49,951 nt of DNA from Zhongshania sp. (lineage in GTDB: Bacteria > Pseudomonadota > Gammaproteobacteria > Pseudomonadales > Spongiibacteraceae). The position numbers and the translations under genes were made by a program. Within the stretch, counting starts at the first letter, position 1. Each line of letters begins with the position of its first letter. Below are positions 7,141-16,408 of the stretch, piece by piece. The notes under the pieces are model-generated. The model was not told where the DNA came from, did no database searches, and saw nothing but the letters and a program-made list of their open reading frames with translations. Location: positions 1-49,951 of the forward strand of contig JAGPVP010000035.1 in the NCBI GenBank assembly GCA_018066965.1, written 5' to 3'.

Positions 7141-8556
7141 ATGCTGAAGAAAATCCTGATCGCCAACCGCGGTGAAATTGCGGTGCGAATAGTGCGGGCC
7201 TGTGCCGAGATGGGCATACGGTCGGCGGCTGTTTACACCGAGCCAGACCGGTTTTCGTTGCACGTTAAGCGCGCAGATGAGGCCTATAACGTCGGTGCCG
7301 ATCCATTGGAGGGGTATTTAAACCCTCGCAAATTAGTGGCCTTGGCGGTAGAAACTGGGTGCGACGGTTTACATCCGGGCTACGGATTTTTGTCTGAGAA
7401 CGCGGAATTGGCGGAAATATGCGTTCAGCGTGGGATTACCTTCATTGGGCCCAGCGCAGAAGTTATTCGTCGCATGGGGGATAAAACCGAAGCCCGCCGT
7501 GCGATGACGGCTGCTGGCGTGCCAGTAACGCCTGGTACAGAAGACAATTTGAAGGGTATTGAAGACGCCGTTACCGTTGCCGAAGGCATTGGCTATCCAG
7601 TGATGCTAAAAGCAACCTCTGGTGGCGGCGGTCGTGGGATTCGGCGTTGCGATAGTGAAGCAGACCTGCGGCGTCAGTATGATCGCGTGGTATCCGAGGC
7701 GACCAAGGCCTTTGGTCGTGCCGAGGTTTTTCTTGAAAAATGCATAGTGAATCCACGCCACATAGAGGCGCAGATTCTGGCCGACAGCCACGGCAATGTG
7801 ATTCATTTATTCGAGCGCGATTGCTCAATCCAACGCCGTAACCAAAAGCTGATTGAGATCGCACCTTCGCCACAATTAACGCCGGAGCAGCGCGCTTATA
7901 TTGGTGAGATGTCGGTGCGCGCTGCCGAAGCCGTTGGCTATGAAAATGCCGGCACGGTGGAATTCTTGCTCGCCGACAATCAAATCTACTTCATGGAAAT
8001 GAACACGCGGGTCCAGGTCGAGCACACCATCACCGAGCAAATCACGGGGGTGGATATTGTGCGTGAGCAAATACGCATAGCCTCTGGCTTGCCACTGGGT
8101 TATCGCCAGCAGGATATTTCTTATCGCGGCTTTGCCATGCAGTTTCGGGTCAATGCGGAAGATCCTAAAAACGACTTTCTACCCAGCTTCGGCAAAATTA
8201 GCCGTTATTACGCACCGGGTGGTCCCGGCGTACGAGTCGATACAGCCATTTATACTGGCTACACCATTCCGCCGTATTTCGATTCTATGTGTCTCAAATT
8301 AATTGTTTGGGGTTTGACCTGGGAAGACGTGCTGGATCGTGGGGTGCGGGCGCTAAACGATATGCGCTTGCAGGGCGTGAAAACTACCGCGACCTATTAC
8401 CAACAAATTTTAAAACATCCCGACTTCCGTTCCGGTCATTTTGATACCAGCTTTGTAGAAAGCCACCCCGAATTGACCCAATACTCGGATAAAAGTCGCC
8501 CTGAAGATATCGCACTCGCGGTGGCTGCTGCCATTGCTGCCCACGCTGGTTTGTAA
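7141..8556 (+). CDS. pycA: Pyruvate carboxylase subunit A (biotin carboxylase)
   Basis: 471 aa from the ATG at 7141 (GGAG just upstream, and KKILIANRGEIAVRI begins there); a longer frame from 7069 adds 24 unlikely residues. Domains in order: biotin-carboxylase N-domain (1-110), ATP-grasp with the glycine loop KATSGGGGRGIRR and the EMNTRVQVEHT motif, and the C-terminal domain. ATP-dependent carboxylation of biotin on the partner subunit supplies CO2 for making oxaloacetate from pyruvate. It is separated by 14 bp from the transcarboxylase/biotin carrier gene. The AccC role in fatty acid synthesis is less likely because accB is absent and oadA-type DNA follows. Confidence 0.9.
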   Translation: MLKKILIANRGEIAVRIVRACAEMGIRSAAVYTEPDRFSLHVKRADEAYNVGADPLEGYLNPRKLVALAVETGCDGLHPGYGFLSENAELAEICVQRGITFIGPSAEVIRRMGDKTEARRAMTAAGVPVTPGTEDNLKGIEDAVTVAEGIGYPVMLKATSGGGGRGIRRCDSEADLRRQYDRVVSEATKAFGRAEVFLEKCIVNPRHIEAQILADSHGNVIHLFERDCSIQRRNQKLIEIAPSPQLTPEQRAYIGEMSVRAAEAVGYENAGTVEFLLADNQIYFMEMNTRVQVEHTITEQITGVDIVREQIRIASGLPLGYRQQDISYRGFAMQFRVNAEDPKNDFLPSFGKISRYYAPGGPGVRVDTAIYTGYTIPPYFDSMCLKLIVWGLTWEDVLDRGVRALNDMRLQGVKTTATYYQQILKHPDFRSGHFDTSFVESHPELTQYSDKSRPEDIALAVAAAIAAHAGL

Positions 8557-8570
8557 GAAAAAAGGATTAG

Positions 8571-10388
8571 ATGATGAACCAAGAAAAAGCTGTTCTGATT
8601 ACTGATGTCACCCTGCGTGATGGTCACCAATCGCTACTCGCAACACGTATGCGTACCGACGATATGCTGCCGGTTTGCGTCCAGCTCGATGCCATTGGAT
8701 TTTGGTCTTTAGAGGTTTGGGGTGGCGCGACCTTTGACGCTTGCGTGCGTTTTCTAAAAGAAGATCCCTGGGAGCGTTTGCGCAAATTGCGTGACGCGCT
8801 GCCAAACACCAAATTACAAATGTTGGTGCGAGGCCAAAACCTATTGGGTTACCGTCATTATGCCGACGATGTGGTTGAGGCGTTTATTCAAAAATCCGCC
8901 GATAACGGCATGGATATATTCCGTGTTTTCGACGCTATGAACGACGTGCGCAATTTACAAACCGCGATCGCTGCGGTAAAAAAATCTGGCAAGCATGCAC
9001 AGGGCACAATTTGTTATACCACCAGCCCAGTGCATACCACGGCCAAATTTGTAAAGCAGGCTAAGGACATGGTGGCGCTCGGGGTAGACTCCATTGCGAT
9101 AAAAGATATGGCCGGTCTGTTAACGCCAATGGCGACGTCTGAGCTGGTCAGTGCGCTAAAAGATACCGTCGATGTTCCGTTGGCTTTGCACTCCCATATG
9201 ACCTCGGGTCTTGCCGGCTTGTGTCAGTTAAAAGCCATAGAAGCAGGTATCGATATTATCGACACCGCCATGTCGGCCTTCGCCAACGGCACTAGTCACC
9301 CAGCCACCGAAACCATGGTTGCTGCACTTAAAGGCACGCCCAGAGATTCGGGTTTAGATTTGCCAGCCTTACAGGAAATTGCGGCTAAGCTCTGGGAAGT
9401 GCGTAAAAAATATCACCAATTTGAAAGTGAATTTACCCGCGAAGACGTGAGCGTACAGATTAACCAAGTGCCCGGCGGCATGATGTCTAATCTGGCTAAC
9501 CAGCTAAAAGAGCAGGGCGCGTTGAATCGCATTGGCGATGTATTTGCTGAAATTCCTGCGGTCCGCAAAGACCTGGGTTATCCGCCCTTGGTAACGCCAA
9601 CCTCACAAATCGTTGGCACCCAAGCGGTGATGAATATTCTAGCCGACAAACGCTATACCACCATTACCAACGAAGTGAAGCGTTATCTGCAAGGCCATTA
9701 TGGTGCGGCACCGGCTGAGGTAGACAAAGACCTACGGGCCCGCGCGATTGGTAGTGAGGACGTCATCGATGTGCGCCCTGCAGATTTACTGGCGCCAGAA
9801 TTGGCGAAGCTCCGCAAGGAAGTCGGCGAGCTGGCTAAATCAGAAGAAGACGTACTGACCTACGCCATGTTCCCAGATTTAGGTCGCGCATTTTTGACCG
9901 AGCGGGAAGCGGGCACTCTGGTTCCGGAAGTATTAGAGCCTATTGGCCAAGCGACTCGTCCTGTAAGCGAAGGTGGCGTACCAACTGAGTTTGTTATTGA
10001 TGTTCATGGTGAGAGTTATCAGGTTGCTATTACTGGCGTCGGCATTAAAGGGGCAGGTAAGCGTCACATATATATGACGCTGGATGGTATGCCCGAAGAA
10101 GTGGTGTTTGAAGCCCTGAATGAATACAAGGCTGAAGGCGCGAGTGGTCGCAAATCCGCCAGCAAACCAGGCCATGTCAGCACCAATATGCCGGGTAATA
10201 TTGTCGAAGTGTTGGTTGCTGTCGGTGACACAGTGACTGCGGGGCAGCCAGTATTAGTCACCGAAGCTATGAAAATGGAAGCCGAGGTGCAGGCGCCAAT
10301 CAGCGGTAAAATCGTCGAGATCTTTGTTAAGAAAGGTGACCGTGTGACTCCGGGTGAGGTGCTTGTAGAAATTGAGGCGGGTGTATAA
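8571..10388 (+). CDS. pycB: Pyruvate carboxylase subunit B (carboxyltransferase and biotin carrier)
   Basis: 605 aa. The HMGL-like carboxyltransferase domain begins with DVTLRDGHQSLLATR (about residues 12-26), with the metal-binding HSHMTSG and the catalytic-Lys region IKDMAG. It is followed by the conserved carboxylase domain and a C-terminal biotinyl domain with EAMKM, where Lys568 carries biotin. Transfers the carboxyl group from biotin to pyruvate, refilling oxaloacetate. Oxaloacetate decarboxylase alpha subunits are similar, but no beta or gamma subunit genes follow, while a biotin carboxylase precedes it. The start may be the first or second of two adjacent ATG codons; the second has better ribosome-site spacing. 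Confidence 0.9.
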   Translation: MMNQEKAVLITDVTLRDGHQSLLATRMRTDDMLPVCVQLDAIGFWSLEVWGGATFDACVRFLKEDPWERLRKLRDALPNTKLQMLVRGQNLLGYRHYADDVVEAFIQKSADNGMDIFRVFDAMNDVRNLQTAIAAVKKSGKHAQGTICYTTSPVHTTAKFVKQAKDMVALGVDSIAIKDMAGLLTPMATSELVSALKDTVDVPLALHSHMTSGLAGLCQLKAIEAGIDIIDTAMSAFANGTSHPATETMVAALKGTPRDSGLDLPALQEIAAKLWEVRKKYHQFESEFTREDVSVQINQVPGGMMSNLANQLKEQGALNRIGDVFAEIPAVRKDLGYPPLVTPTSQIVGTQAVMNILADKRYTTITNEVKRYLQGHYGAAPAEVDKDLRARAIGSEDVIDVRPADLLAPELAKLRKEVGELAKSEEDVLTYAMFPDLGRAFLTEREAGTLVPEVLEPIGQATRPVSEGGVPTEFVIDVHGESYQVAITGVGIKGAGKRHIYMTLDGMPEEVVFEALNEYKAEGASGRKSASKPGHVSTNMPGNIVEVLVAVGDTVTAGQPVLVTEAMKMEAEVQAPISGKIVEIFVKKGDRVTPGEVLVEIEAGV

Positions 10389-10417
10389 ACATTAGGTTTA
10401 TATTTTTGAAGAAAGGC

Positions 10418-10447
10418 TTGCGATTTTAACTGATAATCATTATCATT
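10418..10447 (+). promoter_or_regulatory. Promoter with perfect Fur box for the downstream small RNA
   Basis: The -35 TTGCGA (10418-10423), a 17-bp spacer and the -10 TATCAT (10441-10446) make a good sigma-70 promoter. The Fur box GATAATCATTATCATT occupies 10432-10447, overlapping the -10, so iron-loaded Fur would block transcription. Predicted start about 10453-10454. Confidence 0.75.
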
Positions 10448-10453
10448 TAAATC

Positions 10454-10550
10454 AAGTCAGAGCGGTGCTCAATGTGAGCCCCCATTTACACAGTGCCTCC
10501 CTGATTCTCTCCGATTTGCCCCGCATTCAGCAGTGAATGCGGGGTTTTTT
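10454..10550 (+). ncRNA. Candidate Fur-repressed small RNA (RyhB/PrrF-like)
   Basis: About 95 nt from the predicted start to the end of the terminator, the size of RyhB. Architecture: a 5' hairpin GCTCA-ATG-TGAGC (10467-10479), a pyrimidine-rich unpaired stretch (about 10480-10518) containing CCTCCC and TCTCTCC that could pair with ribosome-binding sites, and an 11-bp terminator hairpin with a U run. No ORF of useful size is present. By analogy with RyhB and PrrF it would be made under iron starvation and repress iron-using proteins. It could also be the tail of the pyc mRNA; the promoter argues for independent transcription. I see no primary-sequence match to RyhB that I would trust. Confidence 0.6.
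10519..10550 (+). terminator. Rho-independent terminator of the sRNA candidate and pycAB
   Basis: A perfect 11-bp stem, CCCCGCATTCA (10519-10529) with TGAATGCGGGG (10534-10544), tetraloop GCAG, then six T. It is the only terminator after pycB and is therefore probably shared. Confidence 0.92.
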
Positions 10551-10574
10551 ATGCCTAGATAGATGTGTGGCCGA

Positions 10575-10853
10575 TTAGTTGCGGTAAATAGTTTGAATTA
10601 GGTGGTAACCAAACTGAGTTTTAACGGGGCCGTGAACGTCTAAAACAGATTCCTTAAACACCACATCATCAAAGGGTTTCACCATTTGACCGGGACGAAA
10701 CTCGCCGAGATCGCCACCTTTTTTGCCTGATGGGCAGTCAGAGAATTTCTTAGCTAAATCACCGAAATCAGCGCCTTTGGCAATTTGGTTTTTTAAGTCT
10801 TGGGCTTGTTCTTGAGTTTTTACCAGAATGTGGCGTGCACTAGCGACGGTCAT
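10575..10853 (-). CDS. ppiC: Parvulin-type peptidyl-prolyl cis-trans isomerase, PpiC-like
   Basis: 92 aa, the size of cytoplasmic single-domain E. coli PpiC (93 aa). It has the parvulin pattern ARHILVKT at the start, [15 protein letters not shown] in the middle and [13 protein letters not shown] at the end, including the conserved active-site His and Cys positions. No signal peptide. It accelerates proline isomerisation during protein folding. A monocistronic gene, convergent with the terminator of the pyc/sRNA unit. Confidence 0.9.
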   Translation of the reverse strand: MTVASARHILVKTQEQAQDLKNQIAKGADFGDLAKKFSDCPSGKKGGDLGEFRPGQMVKPFDDVVFKESVLDVHGPVKTQFGYHLIQTIYRN

Positions 10854-11458
10854 GTTGGAGTCCTTGTTAGATGGTTTTGGCGATTATAGCAGGCTGGAGT
10901 GAGGCTGTGTTTGTGATGTAGTGTGTAGTAATAAGCTAGTAGGCATAACTAGGTTTAGTATTGGGTATGTTCAGCGTGGTGTGAATCATTGGGAGTATAT
11001 TGTCGGTCTTCGCTTGGGCTTTTCAGATCTGTAAATGTAAGAAGAAGTGCGCTGGGTAAATAGCGGTGCCGTGTAGTATCTTCACATGTATCGTCGTGAT
11101 CCTGAGTTTGGTCGCGCGGGCTTGTACATGCAGTTCGTCATTTACCGCTCCCACTGTTCAATCGGACAAGTTACATGATTTGCGCTGCGCTGACGCGAAT
11201 TTTCCTTGTCACAGAACAATGCTCGGGATCTTAAAAAATATTTCGCTTAACAATAAATATTTTTGTGGGTTTTAATTTTAAAAGCTGGCGCTATTTGGTC
11301 AGTAGCGTTACCCTTGGTAACAAGTTTCCGCTTCAAATTCGTGACACCCCGCAGAGCCCCAAAGCCGTTGTTTGTTTCGCATGGCTTCCTCATTCTGCTG
11401 TCTGCCAGAGTCTAATTGCGTTCTCAAATCTTTTACAGAAAATAGAGAAAAGTAGTTT
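10854..11458. other. 605-bp intergenic stretch without a clear gene
   Basis: Short frames exist on both strands but none has a ribosome-binding site, a recognisable motif or consistent codon use. An AT-rich inverted repeat (about 11234-11266, AAATATTT with AAATATTT) lies upstream of the RDD gene and may be part of its promoter region. The right half (11270-11450) could be a long leader for the RDD gene; nothing more can be said. Confidence 0.5.
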
Positions 11459-11926
11459 ATGAACACTCCCAAATACGCTGGCTTTTGGATACGTGTTGGC
11501 GCTTCCGTCATCGATTCAATCTTAATTATGCTGCTCGTCGGCCCGCTACTAACGGCAATTTATGGTCGCGGATATTGGCTGGGGGAGCAGGGCATGGGTA
11601 CAGGTCTAGATGTAGCCCTAAACTATCTTCTTCCGGCGGTGGTGATTTTAGTTTTCTGGGCATATAAGTCTGCAACCCCGGGAAAAATGATGACGCATTT
11701 ACAAATCATTGATGCACGAACCGGTGCCAAGCCAACAAGCACTCAATTTATGTTGCGCTACATTGGTTATTACGTGGCCATGATTCCCCTATTTCTCGGT
11801 ATTATCTGGGTCGCGATAGACCCCAAAAAGCAGGGCTGGCACGACAAAATGGCAGGAACAGTCGTGGTGATAAAAACTGCTGCAGATGAACGCCAGGACG
11901 GTGACGAGTCAAATGTTTTAAATTAA
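11459..11926 (+). CDS. RDD family membrane protein
   Basis: 155 aa. Opens with the family's typical AGFWIRVGASVIDSILI (Arg and Asp of the RDD motif). Three hydrophobic helices are visible: about residues 15-36, 48-70 and 100-122. The second conserved block ATPGKMMTHLQIID follows helix 2. RDD proteins are inner-membrane proteins of mostly unknown function; some act in ion homeostasis or transport. Nineteen bp separate it from the NDH-2 gene, so the two are probably one operon. Confidence 0.85.
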   Translation: MNTPKYAGFWIRVGASVIDSILIMLLVGPLLTAIYGRGYWLGEQGMGTGLDVALNYLLPAVVILVFWAYKSATPGKMMTHLQIIDARTGAKPTSTQFMLRYIGYYVAMIPLFLGIIWVAIDPKKQGWHDKMAGTVVVIKTAADERQDGDESNVLN

Positions 11927-11945
11927 TGATGTTAGTGAGGTGTGT

Positions 11946-13220
11946 ATGAATATTGTAGTTGTTGGCGGTGGTGCAGGAGGACTACCACTGGTTACAAAAT
12001 TAGGAAAGAGTTTGGGCAAACGCGGCAAAGCCAATATCACCCTAGTTGACGCCAGCGCCAGCCATATTTGGAAACCCCGCTTCCATGAAGTCGCCACCGG
12101 CGCGATAGATTCAGACCTCGACGCAGTAGATTATCGCGCCCACGCCCACCAAAATTATTACAGCTTTTCTAAAGGTCGTATGAGTGGCTTAGATCGAGAC
12201 AAAAAAGAAATTATTCTCGAGCCGGCGACTGGCTCCACCGGAAAAGAAATTCTTCCCGAGCGGCGTATTCCCTACGACTATCTTGTGGTCACTGTTGGCA
12301 GTCTTGGTAATGACTTTAATACCGCCGGTGTTCGCGACAATTGCTTATTTTTAGATACCAGGGAGCAGGCCGATCGTTTTCACGAACGCTTTTTAAATCA
12401 CTGTCTCAGCGCAGATTTTTATCGTGACACGGTTTCGGTTGCCATTGTGGGCGGCGGCGCAACCGGCGTAGAGTTGGCGGCAGAAATTCATCATGCGATA
12501 GCCCTTTTAAAACTTTACGGACACAAAGAGCTTGATCGCAGCCGCTTACAGGTACATATCATCGAGGCGGGGCCGCGCTTATTGCCGGCATTGAGTGAGA
12601 AAATTGCCAGTGCGGCGCAAGCTGAGTTAGAGAATATGGGCGTGAAAGTCCATACCGGCACCATGGTGAAACAAGCCGATGAACAGGGCTTTATTACTGG
12701 CGACGGTGAGCGAATCGACGCAGCCTTATTAGTATGGGCTGCGGGCATAAAAGCGCCGGACGTGATTGGCGAGTGGGGGCTAGAAGTTAATCGTATTAAC
12801 CAATTGGTGGTTGATCCCAATTTGCAAACCGCTGACACCGCCATATTTGCTATAGGCGATTGCTGCGCCTGCGAGCTTACTGAGGGCAAAAACGTACCTC
12901 CCCGTGCGCAGTCTGCTCAGCAAATGGCCAACCATACAGCGGCAAATTTACAGCGCATAGTGAAAGGGCAGCCGTTAAAACCTTTTAAATATCGTGATCA
13001 CGGCTCGCTAGTGTCGCTGTCTGAGTACTCAGCCTTGGGTAGTTTAATGGGCAGCGTTCGCGGCGGTAGCTTCTTTATCGAAGGCTGGATGGCACGGATG
13101 ATGTACGTCAGCCTATACCGCCTACATCAAGCGGCGATCTATGGCTGGTTGCGTACATTAATGCTGCTAATGGCAGGGCGCTTTAATCGTTTGCTGCGGC
13201 CTAGATTGAAGTTGCACTAG
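11946..13220 (+). CDS. NAD(P)/FAD-dependent oxidoreductase, type II NADH dehydrogenase-like
   Basis: 424 aa from the ATG at 11946, which GTGAGG precedes; a GTG two codons upstream is possible. Two Rossmann motifs are present: VVVGGGAGGLPLV at the N-terminus for FAD and VAIVGGGATGVELAAEI near residue 165 for NADH. AIFAIGDC is the third FAD-binding block, and the C-terminal amphipathic stretch (RMMYVSLYRLHQAAIYGWLRT region) fits the membrane anchor of NDH-2. Non-proton-pumping oxidation of NADH with quinone reduction is the expected role. Sulfide:quinone reductase is a less likely alternative, because its catalytic cysteines are not evident. Followed by a strong terminator. Confidence 0.85.
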   Translation: MNIVVVGGGAGGLPLVTKLGKSLGKRGKANITLVDASASHIWKPRFHEVATGAIDSDLDAVDYRAHAHQNYYSFSKGRMSGLDRDKKEIILEPATGSTGKEILPERRIPYDYLVVTVGSLGNDFNTAGVRDNCLFLDTREQADRFHERFLNHCLSADFYRDTVSVAIVGGGATGVELAAEIHHAIALLKLYGHKELDRSRLQVHIIEAGPRLLPALSEKIASAAQAELENMGVKVHTGTMVKQADEQGFITGDGERIDAALLVWAAGIKAPDVIGEWGLEVNRINQLVVDPNLQTADTAIFAIGDCCACELTEGKNVPPRAQSAQQMANHTAANLQRIVKGQPLKPFKYRDHGSLVSLSEYSALGSLMGSVRGGSFFIEGWMARMMYVSLYRLHQAAIYGWLRTLMLLMAGRFNRLLRPRLKLH

Positions 13221-13231
13221 AGTGTGGCGTG

Positions 13232-13274
13232 GCCTCAATCGTTTGGGTGTTTTACGATTGGGGCTGTTTCTTTG
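13232..13274 (+). terminator. Terminator of the RDD-NDH-2 operon
   Basis: An 11-bp stem with one G-U pair, GCCTCAATCGT (13232-13242) with ACGATTGGGGC (13254-13264), followed by a T-rich tract. Confidence 0.8.
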
Positions 13275-13480
13275 AAGAGCTAAAGTACTGTTTCTAATGT
13301 AGTAGTAAAGAGTATAGATAAGGATTTTGTTGTCTATGTTCAGTTTGCGTCATGTCATAAGGTTATTACCCAATTCTTCAAAAGTTTCGCAAATCAGGCC
13401 CTATTTATAGTAGCCATACACATTTTCGCTTAAAGTTACCCGAGGATTTGGATTTCTTAAATACTGCTATGGAGTGTGGT

Positions 13481-14215
13481 ATGAATTTTAGAGGAAGAAC
13501 TAATCGCCTGCTCAACTCGCCTGAGACTCGTTCGGGGCGTGTATTTGCACTTACTATTCAGTCCCTCATTTTGTTGTCTTTAGTGACATTTTCGATAGGG
13601 ACTTTACCTGATCTATCTGTAACAGAAACTAAAACTCTGAGGTGGATAGAAATAATAACGGTCTTGATTTTTACTGCTGAATATATTTTAAGAATAGCCG
13701 TTTCAGATAAACCGCTAAAATTTGTATTTAGCTTTTACGGAATCATTGATCTTGCCGCTATCCTTCCATTTTATATTGCTTCTGGTTTCGATCTGAGGGT
13801 GGTGCGATCGTTCCGGCTACTTCGACTAATCCGTATTCTTAAGCTTGTAAAATACAACAAAGCTATAAAGCGATTTCATAAAGCACTAGTCATCGCCAAA
13901 GAAGAACTAATTTTGTTTGGCTTTGTTTCAACGATATTGTTGTATTTATCGGCAGTTGGGATTTATTATTTTGAGAATAAGGCGCAACCAGAAATATTTA
14001 AGTCCGTTTTTCATAGCTTATGGTGGGCAGTTACTACGTTAACGACTGTTGGTTATGGTGATATGTATCCAGTTACATCTGGGGGAAAGTTTTTTACTTT
14101 CTTCGTGCTGATGATAGGCTTGGGGATTATCGCGATACCAACTGGGCTAGTTGCTTCGGCATTGTCTGAGGCGCGTAATGGAAATGAGCTAGATGAGCTG
14201 GAAGCAGATTATTAA
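13481..14215 (+). CDS. Voltage-gated-type potassium channel (six-helix)
   Basis: 244 aa from the ATG at 13481, with GGAG six bases upstream; an upstream start at 13448 has no such site. Six hydrophobic helices plus a pore loop. S4 has a basic residue at every third position from Arg106 to Lys121 (RVVRSFRLLRLIRILK), a textbook voltage sensor, and the selectivity filter is TTVGYGD (188-194). It resembles bacterial ion transporters of the Kv/KvAP type. It is short after S6, with no RCK domain. Single gene, AT-richer than its neighbours. Confidence 0.9.
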   Translation: MNFRGRTNRLLNSPETRSGRVFALTIQSLILLSLVTFSIGTLPDLSVTETKTLRWIEIITVLIFTAEYILRIAVSDKPLKFVFSFYGIIDLAAILPFYIASGFDLRVVRSFRLLRLIRILKLVKYNKAIKRFHKALVIAKEELILFGFVSTILLYLSAVGIYYFENKAQPEIFKSVFHSLWWAVTTLTTVGYGDMYPVTSGGKFFTFFVLMIGLGIIAIPTGLVASALSEARNGNELDELEADY

Positions 14216-14272
14216 GTGCTCTTGATGTAACCTTCCTATCGTCTAATTCACCTAAAGCGTTTAGGAGCGTCA

Positions 14273-16408
14273 ATGCCGTCGCAGCAAGCCGAACTTGAGT
14301 TCATCGATATTGATCTCTGTGTAGAGAAAATCATTAGCCGACTAGGGAAGGACTTACGTGTTGCCATGCCTTTGGGCTTGGGTAAACCGGTGGAATTAAT
14401 CGATGCCTTGTATCGTCGAGCTTGCGATGACCCCAGCCTGTCCTTAACCATTCTCACCGCACTCAGTTTGGAGCGTCCACGTGAGAGCGATGCTATTCGT
14501 GGTCGCTTGCTTAATCCGGTGTTTGATCGACTCTACGCTAATTACAGTGAACCCCTGTATCTGCAAGATGAACGCAAAGGCCAAATGCCCGCCAATATTC
14601 GGCTTTGCGAATTTTATTTTAAGGCCGGTAGTCGCTTGGGCCACGATGCCGCGCAGCAACATTATATAAGTTCAAATTACACTCATGCGGCGAGGGATGT
14701 TGTCGCCAGAGGCTGCAATGTTGTTATTCAATTGCTTGCGCGGGAGGGCAATGCTCTTAGTATGAGCTGTAACCCCGATACCTCAGCTGAGGTGGCCGCG
14801 CGTTTGAGGGAATCTCAGCGCGATTATGTGGCGGTTGGTGTGGTGCATTCAGATTTGCCATTTATGTATGGTGATGCCGAAGTCGATGCGACCCAGTTCG
14901 ATTTTTTAGCGACAACCGATAGTGAACAACATGCGTTGTTTCAAGTGCCACGACTGCCGCCGATTCCGGATACCGATTACGCGATTGGCTTACGCGCCAG
15001 CGCTTTAATTGCCGATGGCGGGACCTTACAGCTAGGTATTGGCGCGATGGGCGATGCGATTGTGCAGTCGGTGTTGTTGCGTCACAAAGAAAACGTCGAC
15101 TACCGTGAATTGCTAGAGAAGTTTGGTGTTGATCAAAATAATGCGAATTTGGTCGACGCAATAGGCGGGCGCGATACTTTCAAACAAGGCTTGTACGGCG
15201 CCACCGAGATGTTTGTAGAAGGATTCCTGCACCTGTTTGAGGCTGGTGTAATGCGCCGCCCTGTTTACGATTTTTGGGCCTTGCAGCAACTGATTAATCT
15301 TGGCAAGTGCGATCCTTTGGCATTGCGGCCTGAATGTTTGCCCGCCTTGGCAGAGTTAGGCGTGCGAGAGTTGCGTGGTAAAGATTTTGATGTGCTGCAA
15401 TATCACGGATTTTTCAATGGCGATTGCCGTTATAGCGAAGGGCAGTTGTTCTCCGTTGGCGGTGAAAGTTGCCCTGCCAATATTGCGAATCCAGTGAGTC
15501 AGCAGTTTATGGCCACGCATTGTTTGGGTTCGCAATTACGTAATGGCGCAGTAATGCACGGTGGTTTCTTTTTGGGTAGTGAGGCGTTTTATAGCGCGCT
15601 GCGCGATATGCCCAAAGAAGAGCGTCGTAAGCTGGCGATGTGCGGCGTCGAAAAAATAAATCAATTAGATCAAAACCCGCGTCTGTATAAGGCGCAGCGC
15701 CAAGCTGCACGGTTTATTAATACCGGCTTAAACGTGAGTCTGAACGGCGCGGTCGCATCAGATACCTTGGAAAACGGCCAAGTTTTGTCCGGTGTGGGAG
15801 GGCAGTACAATTTTGTCGCTATGGCGCATCAACTTGACGGTGGTCGCTCGGTGTTAATGATTCGCGCCAGTCGTATTCAAGGCGGCAAAGCGGTGTCTAA
15901 TATTGTTAGCCATTATGGTGCCTGCACGATCCCTCGTCATTTACGCGATATTGTTGTTACCGAGTATGGCATTGCGGATTTGAGATCTAAAACAGATGAA
16001 GAAGTGTGCAGCGCCTTGATTAATATTGCGGATTCACGTTTTCAAGCTGGGTTAGTTGCGGGGGCTAAGGCGGCAGGCAAGTTGCCTAACAGTTATCTTG
16101 TGCCGCCAGAGTTTAGAAATAACTTTCCTCATGTGATCAGTGCCAACGTTGCATGGGCTCGCACAAAGGGTATGATGCCGGCATATCCTTTTGGCTGTGA
16201 CTTTAGTGAAGAGGAATTAGCGGCGGCCTCGACCTTAACATCGTTGGCGGGTTTGTCGCTTGGCGGAAAATTAAGGGCCTTTATCAATGGCGGTCATGTT
16301 TCTGATCAGTCAAACCAGATACTGGCGACACTGGGTTTTAATGCCCCGTTGAGTGCGAAAGAAAAGTTATTAAAACGCCTGATACAGGGTGTAAATCATA
16401 AGAATTAA
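14273..16408 (+). CDS. Acetyl-CoA hydrolase/transferase family protein (long form)
   Basis: 711 aa, about 200 longer than classical acetyl-CoA hydrolases and CoA transferases. The N-terminal part carries VAMPLGLGKPVELIDALYRRA; the acetyl-CoA hydrolase C-terminal domain covers roughly residues 330-690 with GGQYNFVAMAHQLDGGRSVLM and VTEYGIADLRSKTDEE. The glutamate that forms the CoA thioester should be in this second half (probably VTEYG). Role: hydrolysis or CoA exchange of short acyl-CoAs, substrate unknown. No operon partner; the neighbours suggest general acyl-CoA metabolism. The long form is found in several gammaproteobacteria. Confidence 0.8.
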   Translation: MPSQQAELEFIDIDLCVEKIISRLGKDLRVAMPLGLGKPVELIDALYRRACDDPSLSLTILTALSLERPRESDAIRGRLLNPVFDRLYANYSEPLYLQDERKGQMPANIRLCEFYFKAGSRLGHDAAQQHYISSNYTHAARDVVARGCNVVIQLLAREGNALSMSCNPDTSAEVAARLRESQRDYVAVGVVHSDLPFMYGDAEVDATQFDFLATTDSEQHALFQVPRLPPIPDTDYAIGLRASALIADGGTLQLGIGAMGDAIVQSVLLRHKENVDYRELLEKFGVDQNNANLVDAIGGRDTFKQGLYGATEMFVEGFLHLFEAGVMRRPVYDFWALQQLINLGKCDPLALRPECLPALAELGVRELRGKDFDVLQYHGFFNGDCRYSEGQLFSVGGESCPANIANPVSQQFMATHCLGSQLRNGAVMHGGFFLGSEAFYSALRDMPKEERRKLAMCGVEKINQLDQNPRLYKAQRQAARFINTGLNVSLNGAVASDTLENGQVLSGVGGQYNFVAMAHQLDGGRSVLMIRASRIQGGKAVSNIVSHYGACTIPRHLRDIVVTEYGIADLRSKTDEEVCSALINIADSRFQAGLVAGAKAAGKLPNSYLVPPEFRNNFPHVISANVAWARTKGMMPAYPFGCDFSEEELAAASTLTSLAGLSLGGKLRAFINGGHVSDQSNQILATLGFNAPLSAKEKLLKRLIQGVNHKN

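Noticed and set aside
11066-11511. Several short overlapping frames before the RDD gene
   Set aside because: No ribosome sites, no conserved motifs and frames on both strands overlap; probably a leader or spacer.
14862-15161. A 99-codon minus-strand frame inside the CoA hydrolase gene
   Set aside because: Antisense to a conserved enzyme, with His/Arg-rich low-complexity translation and no ribosome site.
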